This document shows, in pieces, positions 33,574-41,932 of a DNA stretch of 64,000 bases; position 1 is the first letter of the stretch, and each line of letters begins with the position of its first letter. The DNA is from Pusillimonas sp044464525 (GTDB lineage: Bacteria > Pseudomonadota > Gammaproteobacteria > Burkholderiales > Burkholderiaceae_B): NCBI RefSeq assembly GCF_044464525.1, contig NZ_JBIQLE010000002.1:62001-126000 (forward strand). Reading direction: 5' to 3'. The translations under genes were made by a program, and so were the position numbers. The notes beneath the pieces are model-generated. The model was given only the letters and a program-made list of their open reading frames with translations, did no database searches and was not told the origin of the DNA.

Positions 33574-35306
33574 GGCGATTCCGTCCAGCGCACGAAACAG
33601 ACGGCGACGGGCATGCCGTGCTGGGCAAAGTAAGCCAGCCAGCGTCGTTGATTGTCTTGCAGCCGGTCACCAGGGCCCTTTACTTCGATCATTCGATAGT
33701 TTTTTGTGGCAGGCTGGAACTGGATCAGGTCGGGCAAGCCTGAACGGTTGCCGGGAATATCGACCAGCAAACGCTCGCACCATTTTTTGAGATGCGTGGG
33801 CGGTATGCAGTGCAACGCCTGTTGCAGCACCGCATCGTTCAACAAGGGCCAGTGCACGAATGAACATTGCCTGCCGTATTTGGCCGCGAAGTTCTCCTGG
33901 ATGGTGTGCCGGTATTGATCTGATTCCAGTTGCGACAAGCAAGTCTTGAGCAGGTCTTTACGCCTCAAGCTGAAACCTGGGTCGTGAAGATCTGCCGGCC
34001 CCCGCTGAAAAGGGTGGAAGAACGCGCCCGGCAGCGGCGCAAAGATGGCATCCCAGCAAAGAAGGCCGAACAAACTGTTGATGAGCGTGTTTTCCACGTA
34101 GTGCACAGGTGCGTCGTCGCGATGCAAGTATTCGCGAGCCACCTCTTCGACGCGCTGCGCCGCTGCATGGGGCACGTCGATTTGAAACGTTTGCGGTGGC
34201 GGTAGTGCGGATTCGACCTGGACTGGGAGGCCCAGCTTGCGCCTCAGGCGCGGTTGCATGCGTGCAAGCAGTTGCGCCTCGGCATCGCCGGCGGGGCTCT
34301 TTAGCGCCTCTTCGGCGCAGAGCAAGGCTGATTCGTGTTGCAAGGTGCGTTCCAGCACGCGCACCCGCCGCACCCTGGCTTCGCCATGGCTGCTTGCGCC
34401 ATAGGCTTGCAGCGCGTCTTCCCACTTCTGTGCCCGTTCGCACGCTTGGCCGATGCGAAACAGCAGTTTGGCGCGGCGGCGTTCTATCCAATGGTTGGCG
34501 TAAGGTTGTGCGGGAATGCACGCCATGATGGCCTGGAGGTCGTCGTTGGCACGCAGGCGTTCTGCGCATTCATGCAAATGCAGATAGTCGTCGACATCTT
34601 GCCGAGTGTCCATCGCCCGGCATGAGTCGGAGAAGGCCACCGTCTCGTACTGATACAGCCCCAGGTCGGCCAAGACGAATTCGCTCCAGTCTTGACGCAT
34701 ATTGCCAAAAAACATCAGCCTGAAACGCTCGCACATGGGCATGATGAGCAATTCGCAGACCTCATCGTCGGCATCGGGCCACCACTGGCGCAGCGGTAAC
34801 GCACAATCGCGGATAGTTGCGGGCGGCTCGGTGTTTATGGACGAATGATGCTCATGGGAATCTTGTTCATGGTGTCGGAAGGCGCTTGGAGCCGCTTGGG
34901 CGGACAAATGCTCGAACATGGCCTTTTTGGAAAGCGCCGGCGCCAGACCATGGCCGGCGAATGCAAGCAGAAGTTCGGGCTTGGTGAAAAGACCGAACGC
35001 CTGTTCGAGATTGAGCAGGGGGTTGAGGTTGACCCACCCGCCCTGAGCCAGCGGCGCAAGCGCTTCTTGAACGCAGCCGATTTCGGTGTAGTGCAGCCTG
35101 CCATGACGAAACAGGGCGCCACGGCGCATGACCATGCGCGCCAACAGAGCGCGTGACGCCTGCGGCAGGCCCCGATATTGCTGTATGAAGCCCAGTTCGT
35201 CGTGATCAAGCACGTCGGCGTAGCGCTGCCCGACCCAGGTTAATACGAACTCGAAGTTTTCGAGGTAGTAGAAAGGATTGTCGAGCTGTCGCGCCATGAT
35301 CTGCAT
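33570..35306 (-). CDS. FAN1-type VRR-NUC nuclease
   Basis: A 578-residue protein resembling bacterial FAN1, a structure-specific 5' flap endonuclease/exonuclease that unhooks interstrand crosslinks. The N-terminal part starts NPFYYLENFEFVLTWV and continues with a helical DNA-binding region and TPR-like helices around 250-360. The C-terminal VRR-NUC domain holds SGLPDLI (Pro525, Asp526) and IEVKGPGDRLQDNQ (Glu541, Lys543), the PD-(D/E)XK catalytic set. The ATG at 35306 lies directly beside the LexA box; an ATG at 35297 is an alternative, and neither has a strong ribosome site. First gene of a two-gene operon. Confidence 0.88.
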   Translation of the reverse strand: MQIMARQLDNPFYYLENFEFVLTWVGQRYADVLDHDELGFIQQYRGLPQASRALLARMVMRRGALFRHGRLHYTEIGCVQEALAPLAQGGWVNLNPLLNLEQAFGLFTKPELLLAFAGHGLAPALSKKAMFEHLSAQAAPSAFRHHEQDSHEHHSSINTEPPATIRDCALPLRQWWPDADDEVCELLIMPMCERFRLMFFGNMRQDWSEFVLADLGLYQYETVAFSDSCRAMDTRQDVDDYLHLHECAERLRANDDLQAIMACIPAQPYANHWIERRRAKLLFRIGQACERAQKWEDALQAYGASSHGEARVRRVRVLERTLQHESALLCAEEALKSPAGDAEAQLLARMQPRLRRKLGLPVQVESALPPPQTFQIDVPHAAAQRVEEVAREYLHRDDAPVHYVENTLINSLFGLLCWDAIFAPLPGAFFHPFQRGPADLHDPGFSLRRKDLLKTCLSQLESDQYRHTIQENFAAKYGRQCSFVHWPLLNDAVLQQALHCIPPTHLKKWCERLLVDIPGNRSGLPDLIQFQPATKNYRMIEVKGPGDRLQDNQRRWLAYFAQHGMPVAVCFVRWTESP

Positions 35307-35308
35307 TG

Positions 35309-35324
35309 CTGTTTATTTAAACAG
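35309..35324 (-). promoter_or_regulatory. LexA (SOS) box of the FAN1-helicase operon
   Basis: CTGT at 35309-35312, TTATTTAA, and ACAG at 35321-35324 make a perfect CTGT-N8-ACAG box. It fills most of the 36-base gap between yicC and the FAN1 gene and overlaps a -10-like TATACT (minus strand, 35323-35328). The -35 region would lie in the end of yicC and is weak. The first codon lies 3 bases downstream of the box. Confidence 0.9.
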
Positions 35325-35342
35325 TATAGCAGGGCCGGATTC

Positions 35343-36308
35343 TCATTCGATGTTTTGCGCCTGCTCCCGCATCTGCTCGATCAATAGTTTGAGGTCGATC
35401 GCCGCGCGGGTAACCGCAATTCCACTTGCTTTGGAACCCAGCGTATTGGCCTCGCGATTCATTTCCTGGAACAGAAAATCAAGCCGTTTTCCGAGGCTCG
35501 CGCCTGCTTTGTCGGCCTTCTTGGTCTTGGGGGCTTGGGCGCTGCCAGGCTCGGTTGCCGGCGCGCTCTGGTTGCCGGACAAAATGTGCTGAAGCTCACT
35601 GAGGTGTGATCGAAGCCGGGCGAGCTCTTCGGCCACGTCGATGCGAAGCGAAAACAAAGAGGTTTCCTGCGCGATGCGGGCAGAGAGCTCTTCGCCGCTG
35701 ATCTGCGACAGGCCAGAGGGGCTGGCCGCCTCGAGCGTGTCACGCAGCTTGGCCGCCAGCTTCTGGCGATGTTCATCCAAAAGACGAGGCACTTCAGCCT
35801 GAACGGCCTCGACGATATCGGCAATGCCGTCGGCGCACTCCAGCATCATTTGGGCCAGGCGCGCGCCTTCGCGCCCGCGGTTGGCCTGAAGTTCGGCCAG
35901 GGCCTGGGCGGCGGCCTGGGTGCACAATGCGTTCCAGGCCTTTGGGTCGGGCGCGGTGTCTGACGCGTTGGCCCCCTTGATCAACTCGAACAGGGTCGGC
36001 GCCGGTGTGTCGGGTACAAGCGCCCGGGCTTGCTCCAATTGCCGGGTAATGTGGCGCAGGTAGTCATCACTTAAAACCTGTTCCGAGTCGGCGCCGGCAC
36101 GCGCGAAAGCGACCCTGACATCGACTTTTCCGCGTCGCAAGTAAAGACCGACCTGTTCACGCAACGGTGCTTCGGCCAAACGCAACTCGTCGGGCAAACG
36201 TAAATTGACATCGAGATAGCGACTGTTGACGGTGCGAACTTCAACGGTGACGCTGCCCATGTCGGATTCGGCGCCGGCGGCTCCAAAGGCGGTCATGCTG
36301 CGTATCAT
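35343..36308 (-). CDS. yicC: YicC-family endoribonuclease
   Basis: A 321-residue YicC protein. The conserved N-terminus reads MIRSMTAFG, with EVRTVNSRYLDVNLRLPDEL following. The C-terminal domain carries LGKRLDFLFQEMNREANTLGSK and IDLKLLIEQMREQAQNIE, both diagnostic. YicC has been described as an endoribonuclease affecting small-RNA turnover. It is about 30 residues longer than E. coli YicC, mostly from a charged insert rich in Ala/Pro/Lys near residue 250. It is divergent from rph, an arrangement shared with many proteobacteria. Confidence 0.92.
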   Translation of the reverse strand: MIRSMTAFGAAGAESDMGSVTVEVRTVNSRYLDVNLRLPDELRLAEAPLREQVGLYLRRGKVDVRVAFARAGADSEQVLSDDYLRHITRQLEQARALVPDTPAPTLFELIKGANASDTAPDPKAWNALCTQAAAQALAELQANRGREGARLAQMMLECADGIADIVEAVQAEVPRLLDEHRQKLAAKLRDTLEAASPSGLSQISGEELSARIAQETSLFSLRIDVAEELARLRSHLSELQHILSGNQSAPATEPGSAQAPKTKKADKAGASLGKRLDFLFQEMNREANTLGSKASGIAVTRAAIDLKLLIEQMREQAQNIE

Positions 36309-36390
36309 GTAGAGGTATCCTGCATAATGAAGGGTGTTTTCTATTATTGCCCATGGCGGCGCGTTATTTCATCAGACCCAGGAGTTTTTC

Positions 36391-37131
36391 TTGTCTTCCA
36401 TCGCTTCTTCCAGGCCTTCCGGCCGCCTGTTCGACCAATTGCGCAGCGTTTCCCTTGAAATCGGCTATACGCGCCATGCCGAAGGGTCGGTACTGATCAA
36501 GATGGGCGATACCCACGTATTGTGCAACGCCAGCGTGCTCGATAAGGTTCCGCCTTTTCTCAAGGGAAAGGGACAGGGCTGGGTCACAGCCGAATACGGC
36601 ATGTTGCCTCGCTCCACTCATACACGATCCGACCGTGAAGCCGCCCGGGGAAAGCAAAGCGGCCGCACGCAGGAAATCCAGCGCCTCATCGGGCGCAGTC
36701 TGCGCGCCGTGTTCGATCTTGAAGCGCTGGGCGAGCGTACCCTGCACTTGGATTGCGATGTGTTGCAGGCGGACGGCGGCACGCGCTGCGCCGCCATCAC
36801 TGGTGCATGGTTGGCGGCGGCGCTGGCAGTGCGCGGGCTATCCGCAAAGGGCGAATTGGCCGGTGAACCATTGCTTGACCACGTGGCCGCGGTGTCGGTG
36901 GGCCTGGTGGGCGGCCAACCGGTACTCGATCTGGATTACCCTGAAGATTCGGGCTGCGGCGCCGACATGAACATAGTCATGACCGGCGCGGGCGGCTTCG
37001 TCGAAGTGCAGGGCACCGCCGAGGGCCAAACCTTTGACCGCGAAGCGCTTGACACCTTGCTTGACTTGGCGGCGGGCGGCATTGCGAATTTGATCGAACT
37101 GCAAAAACAGGCACTGTCGCAAGCCTCCTGA
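36391..37131 (+). CDS. rph: RNase PH
   Basis: A 246-residue phosphorolytic 3'-5' exoribonuclease that trims tRNA 3' ends. The TTG at 36391 is taken as start because CAGGAG lies six bases upstream and the length then matches the family; an upstream ATG at 36334 would add 19 unconserved residues. Typical segments are RPSGRLFDQLRSVSLEIGYT, EGSVLIKMGDTHVLCNAS, RSDREAARGKQSGRTQEIQR (phosphate-binding Arg) and DCDVLQADGGTRCAAITG. It is divergent from yicC and precedes rdgB by 124 bases. Confidence 0.94.
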   Translation: MSSIASSRPSGRLFDQLRSVSLEIGYTRHAEGSVLIKMGDTHVLCNASVLDKVPPFLKGKGQGWVTAEYGMLPRSTHTRSDREAARGKQSGRTQEIQRLIGRSLRAVFDLEALGERTLHLDCDVLQADGGTRCAAITGAWLAAALAVRGLSAKGELAGEPLLDHVAAVSVGLVGGQPVLDLDYPEDSGCGADMNIVMTGAGGFVEVQGTAEGQTFDREALDTLLDLAAGGIANLIELQKQALSQAS

Positions 37132-37255
37132 CAGTGATTGATTGCAATAGGCCTGCCCTGGCGCCGTCGGTTAAACTGGCGCTGTCATGGTCGGCGGCGA
37201 GCTCGCCGGCCGCTGTTCGCGCTAACCGCAATCTCATTTTCTCTTCCGATCGCTC

Positions 37256-37903
37256 ATGCCCAACCCAGCAGTTCCAACCGTTCGTGCCGACGAGTCAAGC
37301 CAATACAAGGTCGTCCTTGCTTCAAATAACCCCGGCAAGTTAAAAGAGTTCTCGGCTATTTTGTCGGGCGTTGGCATACAGATGGTTCCGCAGGGCCTAT
37401 TGGGTGTCTCCGAAACCGACGAGCCCTACACTACCTTCATTGAAAATGCGCTGGAGAAGGCTCGTCATGCCAGCCGGCATACGGGCTTGCCTGCTTTGGC
37501 CGACGATTCGGGGCTTTGCGTCGATTGCCTTGGGGGAGCCCCGGGCGTGTACTCGGCCCGCTATGCCAGTTTGCAAGGCGGCCAAAAGTCGGACGCCGCC
37601 AATAACCAGCATTTGCTGCATGTACTCGAAGGGGAAACCGATCGCGCCGCGTCGTATGTGGCCGTGCTTGTGTATGTGCGCAGCGCCGACGACCCCCGGC
37701 CCATCGTCGCCGAAGGCGTCTGGCGCGGCAGCATTGCAAAAGAGCCGGCCGGCGAAAATGGTTTTGGCTACGACCCGTATTTCTTTCTGCCCGATCTGGG
37801 CATGACCGCAGCCGAATTGCCCGCTGAAGAAAAGAACCGGCACAGCCATCGCGCTCGGGCCCTGAGCAAGCTATTGAAGGCTTTGGCCAACGACGAGGGC
37901 TAG
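37256..37903 (+). CDS. rdgB: RdgB, XTP/dITP diphosphatase
   Basis: A 215-residue Ham1/RdgB-family pyrophosphatase that removes deaminated purine nucleotides from the precursor pool. It shows VVLASNNPGKLKEF, ETFIENALxKA-like TTFIENALEKARHAS, ADDSGLCVDCLGGAPGVYSA, and GFGYDPYFFLP. The N-terminal 15 residues precede the conserved start; the ATG at 37256 is the first in frame. Its TAG is followed with no gap by the GTG of hemW, so the two are one operon with rph likely upstream. Confidence 0.95.
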   Translation: MPNPAVPTVRADESSQYKVVLASNNPGKLKEFSAILSGVGIQMVPQGLLGVSETDEPYTTFIENALEKARHASRHTGLPALADDSGLCVDCLGGAPGVYSARYASLQGGQKSDAANNQHLLHVLEGETDRAASYVAVLVYVRSADDPRPIVAEGVWRGSIAKEPAGENGFGYDPYFFLPDLGMTAAELPAEEKNRHSHRARALSKLLKALANDEG

Positions 37904-39118
37904 GTGCAGAAAGTCATTCGCATCATGCCTCAGGGCCGAATGGCCGCGCAACAGCCCGGCGGGACCAGGCTTGCGAGCCTTCCGCCTTTATCGCTGTATG
38001 TACATGTGCCGTGGTGCGTGCGCAAATGCCCGTATTGCGATTTCAATTCGCATGAGCTTCAAAGCGAACTGCCCGAGCAAGAGTATCTGGCTGCCTTGCG
38101 CGCCGATCTGGAACAGGCGCTTCCGTTGATCTGGGGCCGGCAGGTGTACACGGTCTTCATTGGCGGAGGCACGCCCAGCCTGTTATCAGCCGCCGCCGTG
38201 GATGAAATGCTGGCCATGTTCCGCGCCTGTCTGAATTTGTGGCCCGACGCCGAAATCACCATGGAGGCCAACCCAGGCACGGTCGAAGCGCAACGCTTTC
38301 AGGATTACGCCCGAAGCGGCGTCAATCGTATCTCTTTGGGAATACAAAGCTTTGACGATGCGGCGCTGAAAGCCCTGGGCCGCATTCACGATTCGGGCCA
38401 GGCGCGGCGCGCCATCGACGCCGCGCAAAATGCGTTCAATCGGGTCAACCTCGACCTGATGTTCGCCTTGCCCGGCCAGACGCTGGATGCCTGCCAAGCC
38501 GACCTGGCCACAGCCATGGCTTTTGGTACAGAGCACCTATCACTCTACAACCTGACGCTGGAACCCAACACTGTCTTTGCCAAGTATCCGCCCTCCGGGC
38601 TTCCCGACGACGACACCGCCGCCGCCATGCAGGATCGCGTGGCCGAACTGGCGGAAGAAGGGGGCTGGCAGCGCTACGAGGTTTCGGCTTATGCGCGGGA
38701 AGGCGGACGCAGCCGTCACAACGTCAATTATTGGGAGTTTGGCGACTACCTGGGCATCGGGCCAGGCGCTCATGGGAAGCTGTCTTTTCCCGACCGGATC
38801 ATCCGTCAATCGCGGCTGCGTCAACCCGCTTCGTGGATGGAAAAAGCGCAAGTGCGCGATGGTGGCCACATTGCCGAAGAGGTAGAGGTCTCTGCGCAAG
38901 ACCTGCCTTTCGAGTTCATGCTCAATGCATTGCGCCTGCGACACGGAGTTGAAGCGGCCGGCTTCGAAGAACGCACCGGCCTTAACCTGGCCGCCATCCT
39001 TCCGGTCTTGAATCGCGCGGTCGACAAAGGCTTGCTCGAAGCAAACCCTTCGCGGATACAAGCCACTGCGCTGGGATGGCGCTTTCTGAATGATCTTCAA
39101 AGCATGTTCCTGGCTTGA
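37904..39118 (+). CDS. hemW: HemW, radical SAM heme chaperone
   Basis: A 404-residue protein of the HemN/HemW radical SAM family. The cluster motif CVRKCPYC gives Cys38, Cys42 and Cys45, with the HemW-type aromatic following (CDF) and no extra Cys as in true coproporphyrinogen dehydrogenase HemN. GGGTPSLL and RISLGIQSFDD are further family marks. HemW inserts heme into respiratory proteins. It starts with GTG immediately after the rdgB stop, which suggests tight coupling; the rdgB-hemW order is common in beta- and gamma-proteobacteria. Confidence 0.92.
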   Translation: MQKVIRIMPQGRMAAQQPGGTRLASLPPLSLYVHVPWCVRKCPYCDFNSHELQSELPEQEYLAALRADLEQALPLIWGRQVYTVFIGGGTPSLLSAAAVDEMLAMFRACLNLWPDAEITMEANPGTVEAQRFQDYARSGVNRISLGIQSFDDAALKALGRIHDSGQARRAIDAAQNAFNRVNLDLMFALPGQTLDACQADLATAMAFGTEHLSLYNLTLEPNTVFAKYPPSGLPDDDTAAAMQDRVAELAEEGGWQRYEVSAYAREGGRSRHNVNYWEFGDYLGIGPGAHGKLSFPDRIIRQSRLRQPASWMEKAQVRDGGHIAEEVEVSAQDLPFEFMLNALRLRHGVEAAGFEERTGLNLAAILPVLNRAVDKGLLEANPSRIQATALGWRFLNDLQSMFLA

Positions 39119-39218
39119 AAACAGCCCCGAATTCCGTCGACGGTTTTACAGTTCGTATCTGTTTTCCCCGTATTGGCGCGCTGGCTTTGCACTACAATTT
39201 GACCCAACATGGGGCGGC

Positions 39219-39233
39219 GCACCAAAATGGAGC
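39219..39233 (+). promoter_or_regulatory. NtrC-binding site upstream of glnA
   Basis: GCACC-AAAAT-GGAGC matches the NtrC consensus GCACY-N5-RGTGC with one mismatch. A half-site TGCACT lies further upstream at 39188-39193. The full site is about 85 bases before the sigma-54 promoter, a normal enhancer distance. Confidence 0.75.
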
Positions 39234-39303
39234 ATGCTCCCGTTGAAAAACGCGGTGTTTCCCGGCGAAAAGGTCGAAACCGCCCTGTTCGAAGTACCTA
39301 AAA

Positions 39304-39318
39304 CTGGCACGGTTGTTG
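39304..39318 (+). promoter_or_regulatory. Sigma-54 promoter of glnA
   Basis: TGGCACG-N4-TTGC matches the -24/-12 consensus exactly, with correct spacing. Transcription would start about 12 bases downstream, leaving a leader of roughly 40 bases before the glnA ATG at 39371, where TTGGAGCC serves as ribosome site. Confidence 0.9.
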
Positions 39319-39370
39319 CGTTAAGCATATCGACGTCCTTATTTTGACCATTATCTAGCTTGGAGCCTTT

Positions 39371-40783
39371 ATGTCCACCGCAGAAGAAATTGTGAAGCTG
39401 ATCGCCGAACGTGAAGTCGCTTTTGTAGATTTTCGTTTTACCGACACGCTCGGTCGCGAGCATCACATGACCGTGCCCGGCCATACCGTTGATGAAGAAA
39501 AGCTCGAGTCCGGGCAGGCGTTCGACGGTTCGTCGATCGCCGGCTGGAAGGGCATCGAAGCCTCCGACATGTTGTTGATGGCCGACCCGACGTCGGCTCG
39601 CCTGGATCCCTTCCGTGAGGAAAGCACGCTTATTCTCACCTGCGACGTGCTCGAGCCATCAGACCTGAAAGGATATAACCGCGATCCACGTTCATTGGCC
39701 CGCCGCGCCGAGGCCTACCTGAAATCCAGCGGGCTGGGCGATACGGCCTATTTCGGCCCCGAACCCGAATTCTTTGTATTCGATGGCATCACCTGGAATG
39801 ACGACGCCTCGGGGTGTTTCGTCAAGATCAAGTCTGAAGAAGGGTCATGGTCGCGTGGGCTGGAGCTTGATGGCGGCAACATGGGGCACAGGCCTTCGGT
39901 CAAGGGCGGCTATGTGCCGGTTCCGCCTGTGGATTCCTTCCACGACATCCGTTCCGAAATGTGCTTGCTGCTTGAGCAGCAGGGCGTACCCGTCGAGGTG
40001 CATCACCACGAAGTGGCCGGCCCCGGCCAAATGGAGATCGGCACTCAGTTCTCCACCCTGGTGCGCCGGGCCGACTGGAACCAGATTCTCAAATACACGG
40101 TCCATAACGTGGCTCATGTCTATGGCAAGACAGCCACATTCATGCCCAAGCCCGTGGTAGGCGACAATGGTTCGGGCATGCACGTTCACCAGTCCATCTG
40201 GAAAGACGGGCAGAACCTGTTCGCGGGCAATGGCTACGCGGGCTTATCCGAATTCGCATTGTTCTACATCGGCGGCATCATCAAACATGCGCGCGCCCTG
40301 AATGCCCTGACCAATCCTTCCACCAACTCGTACAAGCGGCTGGTGCCGCACTTCGAGGCGCCGGTCAAATTGGCTTACTCGGCGCGCAACCGCTCGGCGT
40401 CGATCCGCATTCCTTACGTCAGCAGCCCCAAAGCGCGCAGGGTCGAGGCGCGTTTCCCTGATCCGCTGGCCAATCCATACCTGGCCTTTTCGGCCATGAT
40501 GATGGCCGGCCTGGATGGCGTCCAGAACAAGATCCACCCGGGTGACCCGGCCGACAAGAACCTGTACGACCTGCCGCCCGAAGAAGACGCCAAGATCCCC
40601 ACGGTGTGTGCTTCGCTTGAAGAGGCCGTGCAGGCGCTGGACACCGACCGCGAGTTCCTGACCCGCGGAGGAGTCTTCAGCAACGACATGATCGACGCCT
40701 ACCTCGAACTCAAGATGGCCGAGATCACGCGCCTGCGCATGACGACTCATCCGATCGAGTTCGACATGTACTACAGCCTGTAG
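39371..40783 (+). CDS. glnA: Glutamine synthetase type I
   Basis: A 470-residue dodecameric glutamine synthetase, converting glutamate, ammonia and ATP to glutamine. It shows FRFTDTLGREHHMTVP, FDGSSIAGWKGIEASDMLL, NGSGMHVHQS, and the adenylylation loop KNLYDLPPEE with its Tyr, so activity is probably set by GlnE. It is followed by ntrB after 23 bases. A sigma-54 promoter and NtrC site upstream mean that nitrogen limitation should induce it, placing ntrBC in their own feedback loop. Confidence 0.98.
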   Translation: MSTAEEIVKLIAEREVAFVDFRFTDTLGREHHMTVPGHTVDEEKLESGQAFDGSSIAGWKGIEASDMLLMADPTSARLDPFREESTLILTCDVLEPSDLKGYNRDPRSLARRAEAYLKSSGLGDTAYFGPEPEFFVFDGITWNDDASGCFVKIKSEEGSWSRGLELDGGNMGHRPSVKGGYVPVPPVDSFHDIRSEMCLLLEQQGVPVEVHHHEVAGPGQMEIGTQFSTLVRRADWNQILKYTVHNVAHVYGKTATFMPKPVVGDNGSGMHVHQSIWKDGQNLFAGNGYAGLSEFALFYIGGIIKHARALNALTNPSTNSYKRLVPHFEAPVKLAYSARNRSASIRIPYVSSPKARRVEARFPDPLANPYLAFSAMMMAGLDGVQNKIHPGDPADKNLYDLPPEEDAKIPTVCASLEEAVQALDTDREFLTRGGVFSNDMIDAYLELKMAEITRLRMTTHPIEFDMYYSL

Positions 40784-40806
40784 GCGGCTTAAGGCGGGCG
40801 GAGCGT

Positions 40807-41868
40807 ATGGTGATGCATTCCATCGACCACTACGATCTGCTTGCCACGGCGATATTGGCGCTGGATGAAGCTGGCAAAGTGCTTGGCGCCAACGTCGCCG
40901 CCCAGGAACTGTTTGGTCTTTCTCAGCGCCAACTTGCAGGCCATGAGGCCTTGGCGATGTTCGAAGCCGAGACAGCGCTGGAAAGTCGATTCGGCGACGC
41001 CGTGCGAGGCCTGTACGGTGTCTTCAGCCTGTCCACCCTGGCACGGACTCAATCCGGTGCACTACCGGTAAGCGTCACGATAACCCCAGTCGGCCACCTC
41101 ACCTGGAGCGCCTTGCTCGAGGTGCGCAGTCTTGAACATCAAGGCGCACCCGACCGCACTCAGCAATTAAGCAAAGAGCTTCAAGTCCAGCGCGAATCTT
41201 TGCGTAATCTGGCCCACGAGATAAAGAACCCCTTGGGAGGCATACGCGGCGCCGCCCAGTTGCTCGAGGCCGAGCTGGCACAGAGTCCTCTGCGGGAATA
41301 TACCGGCGTTATCGTGAACGAGGTCGATCGGCTCAAGGGCTTGGTGGATCGGCTCATCGCACCCCAGGGCGACACCCTTCGAATGGCGCGCTTCAACATT
41401 CACGAAATCTGCGAGCGCGTCTTTACTTTGCTGCGGGCGGAGTTTTCTCCGGCCATAGAGGTTAGGCGTGACTATGACGCCTCGGTTCCCGAGTTGACGG
41501 GAGACCGCGAGCGCCTCGTCCAGGCCTTGCTGAACATCGCGCGCAACGGGGCGCAGTCATTGGTTGAGGGCCACTGCACCATCGCACCGACCCTAACCTT
41601 GCGCACACGCATCGGACGGCATCTTGCGCCGGCCGGCCGCCCGGTACGCATGGGAGTCATCGTTTCCGTGATCGACAATGGGCCGGGTGTTCCCGATGAG
41701 TTGCGCGACAAAATATTTCATCCACTGGTAACCGGTCGGGCCAGCGGAACAGGGCTTGGCTTGAGTCTTGCTCAGGAGTTCGCGCAACAGCACGGCGGAA
41801 TCGTCGAGTTTGACTCCCGTGCGGGCCGCACCGAGTTTCGCCTGATATTGCCATTGGAATCGCCCTGA
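40807..41868 (+). CDS. glnL: NtrB (GlnL) nitrogen sensor kinase
   Basis: A 353-residue soluble histidine kinase. An N-terminal PAS domain (residues 1-110) is followed by the H-box LAHEIKNPLGGIRGAAQLLE, typical of NtrB, then N-box ALLNIARNGAQS, DNGPGVP and GTGLGLSLA. It phosphorylates NtrC when PII is uridylylated. ATG 40807 is used; a second ATG two codons on has an equally plausible ribosome site (GGAG). It sits between glnA and ntrC as in most proteobacteria. Confidence 0.95.
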   Translation: MVMHSIDHYDLLATAILALDEAGKVLGANVAAQELFGLSQRQLAGHEALAMFEAETALESRFGDAVRGLYGVFSLSTLARTQSGALPVSVTITPVGHLTWSALLEVRSLEHQGAPDRTQQLSKELQVQRESLRNLAHEIKNPLGGIRGAAQLLEAELAQSPLREYTGVIVNEVDRLKGLVDRLIAPQGDTLRMARFNIHEICERVFTLLRAEFSPAIEVRRDYDASVPELTGDRERLVQALLNIARNGAQSLVEGHCTIAPTLTLRTRIGRHLAPAGRPVRMGVIVSVIDNGPGVPDELRDKIFHPLVTGRASGTGLGLSLAQEFAQQHGGIVEFDSRAGRTEFRLILPLESP

Positions 41869-41932
41869 AGCTGGTCCACAAGGAAAATGGGCGCCTGCGC
41901 CGTTGCTTTTCAGAAGTTATTTTGGAGCTGTC

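Noticed and set aside
39174..39191. TGGC...TTGCA pair upstream of glnA as a second sigma-54 promoter
   Set aside because: The spacing is two bases too long; the site at 39304 has exact spacing.
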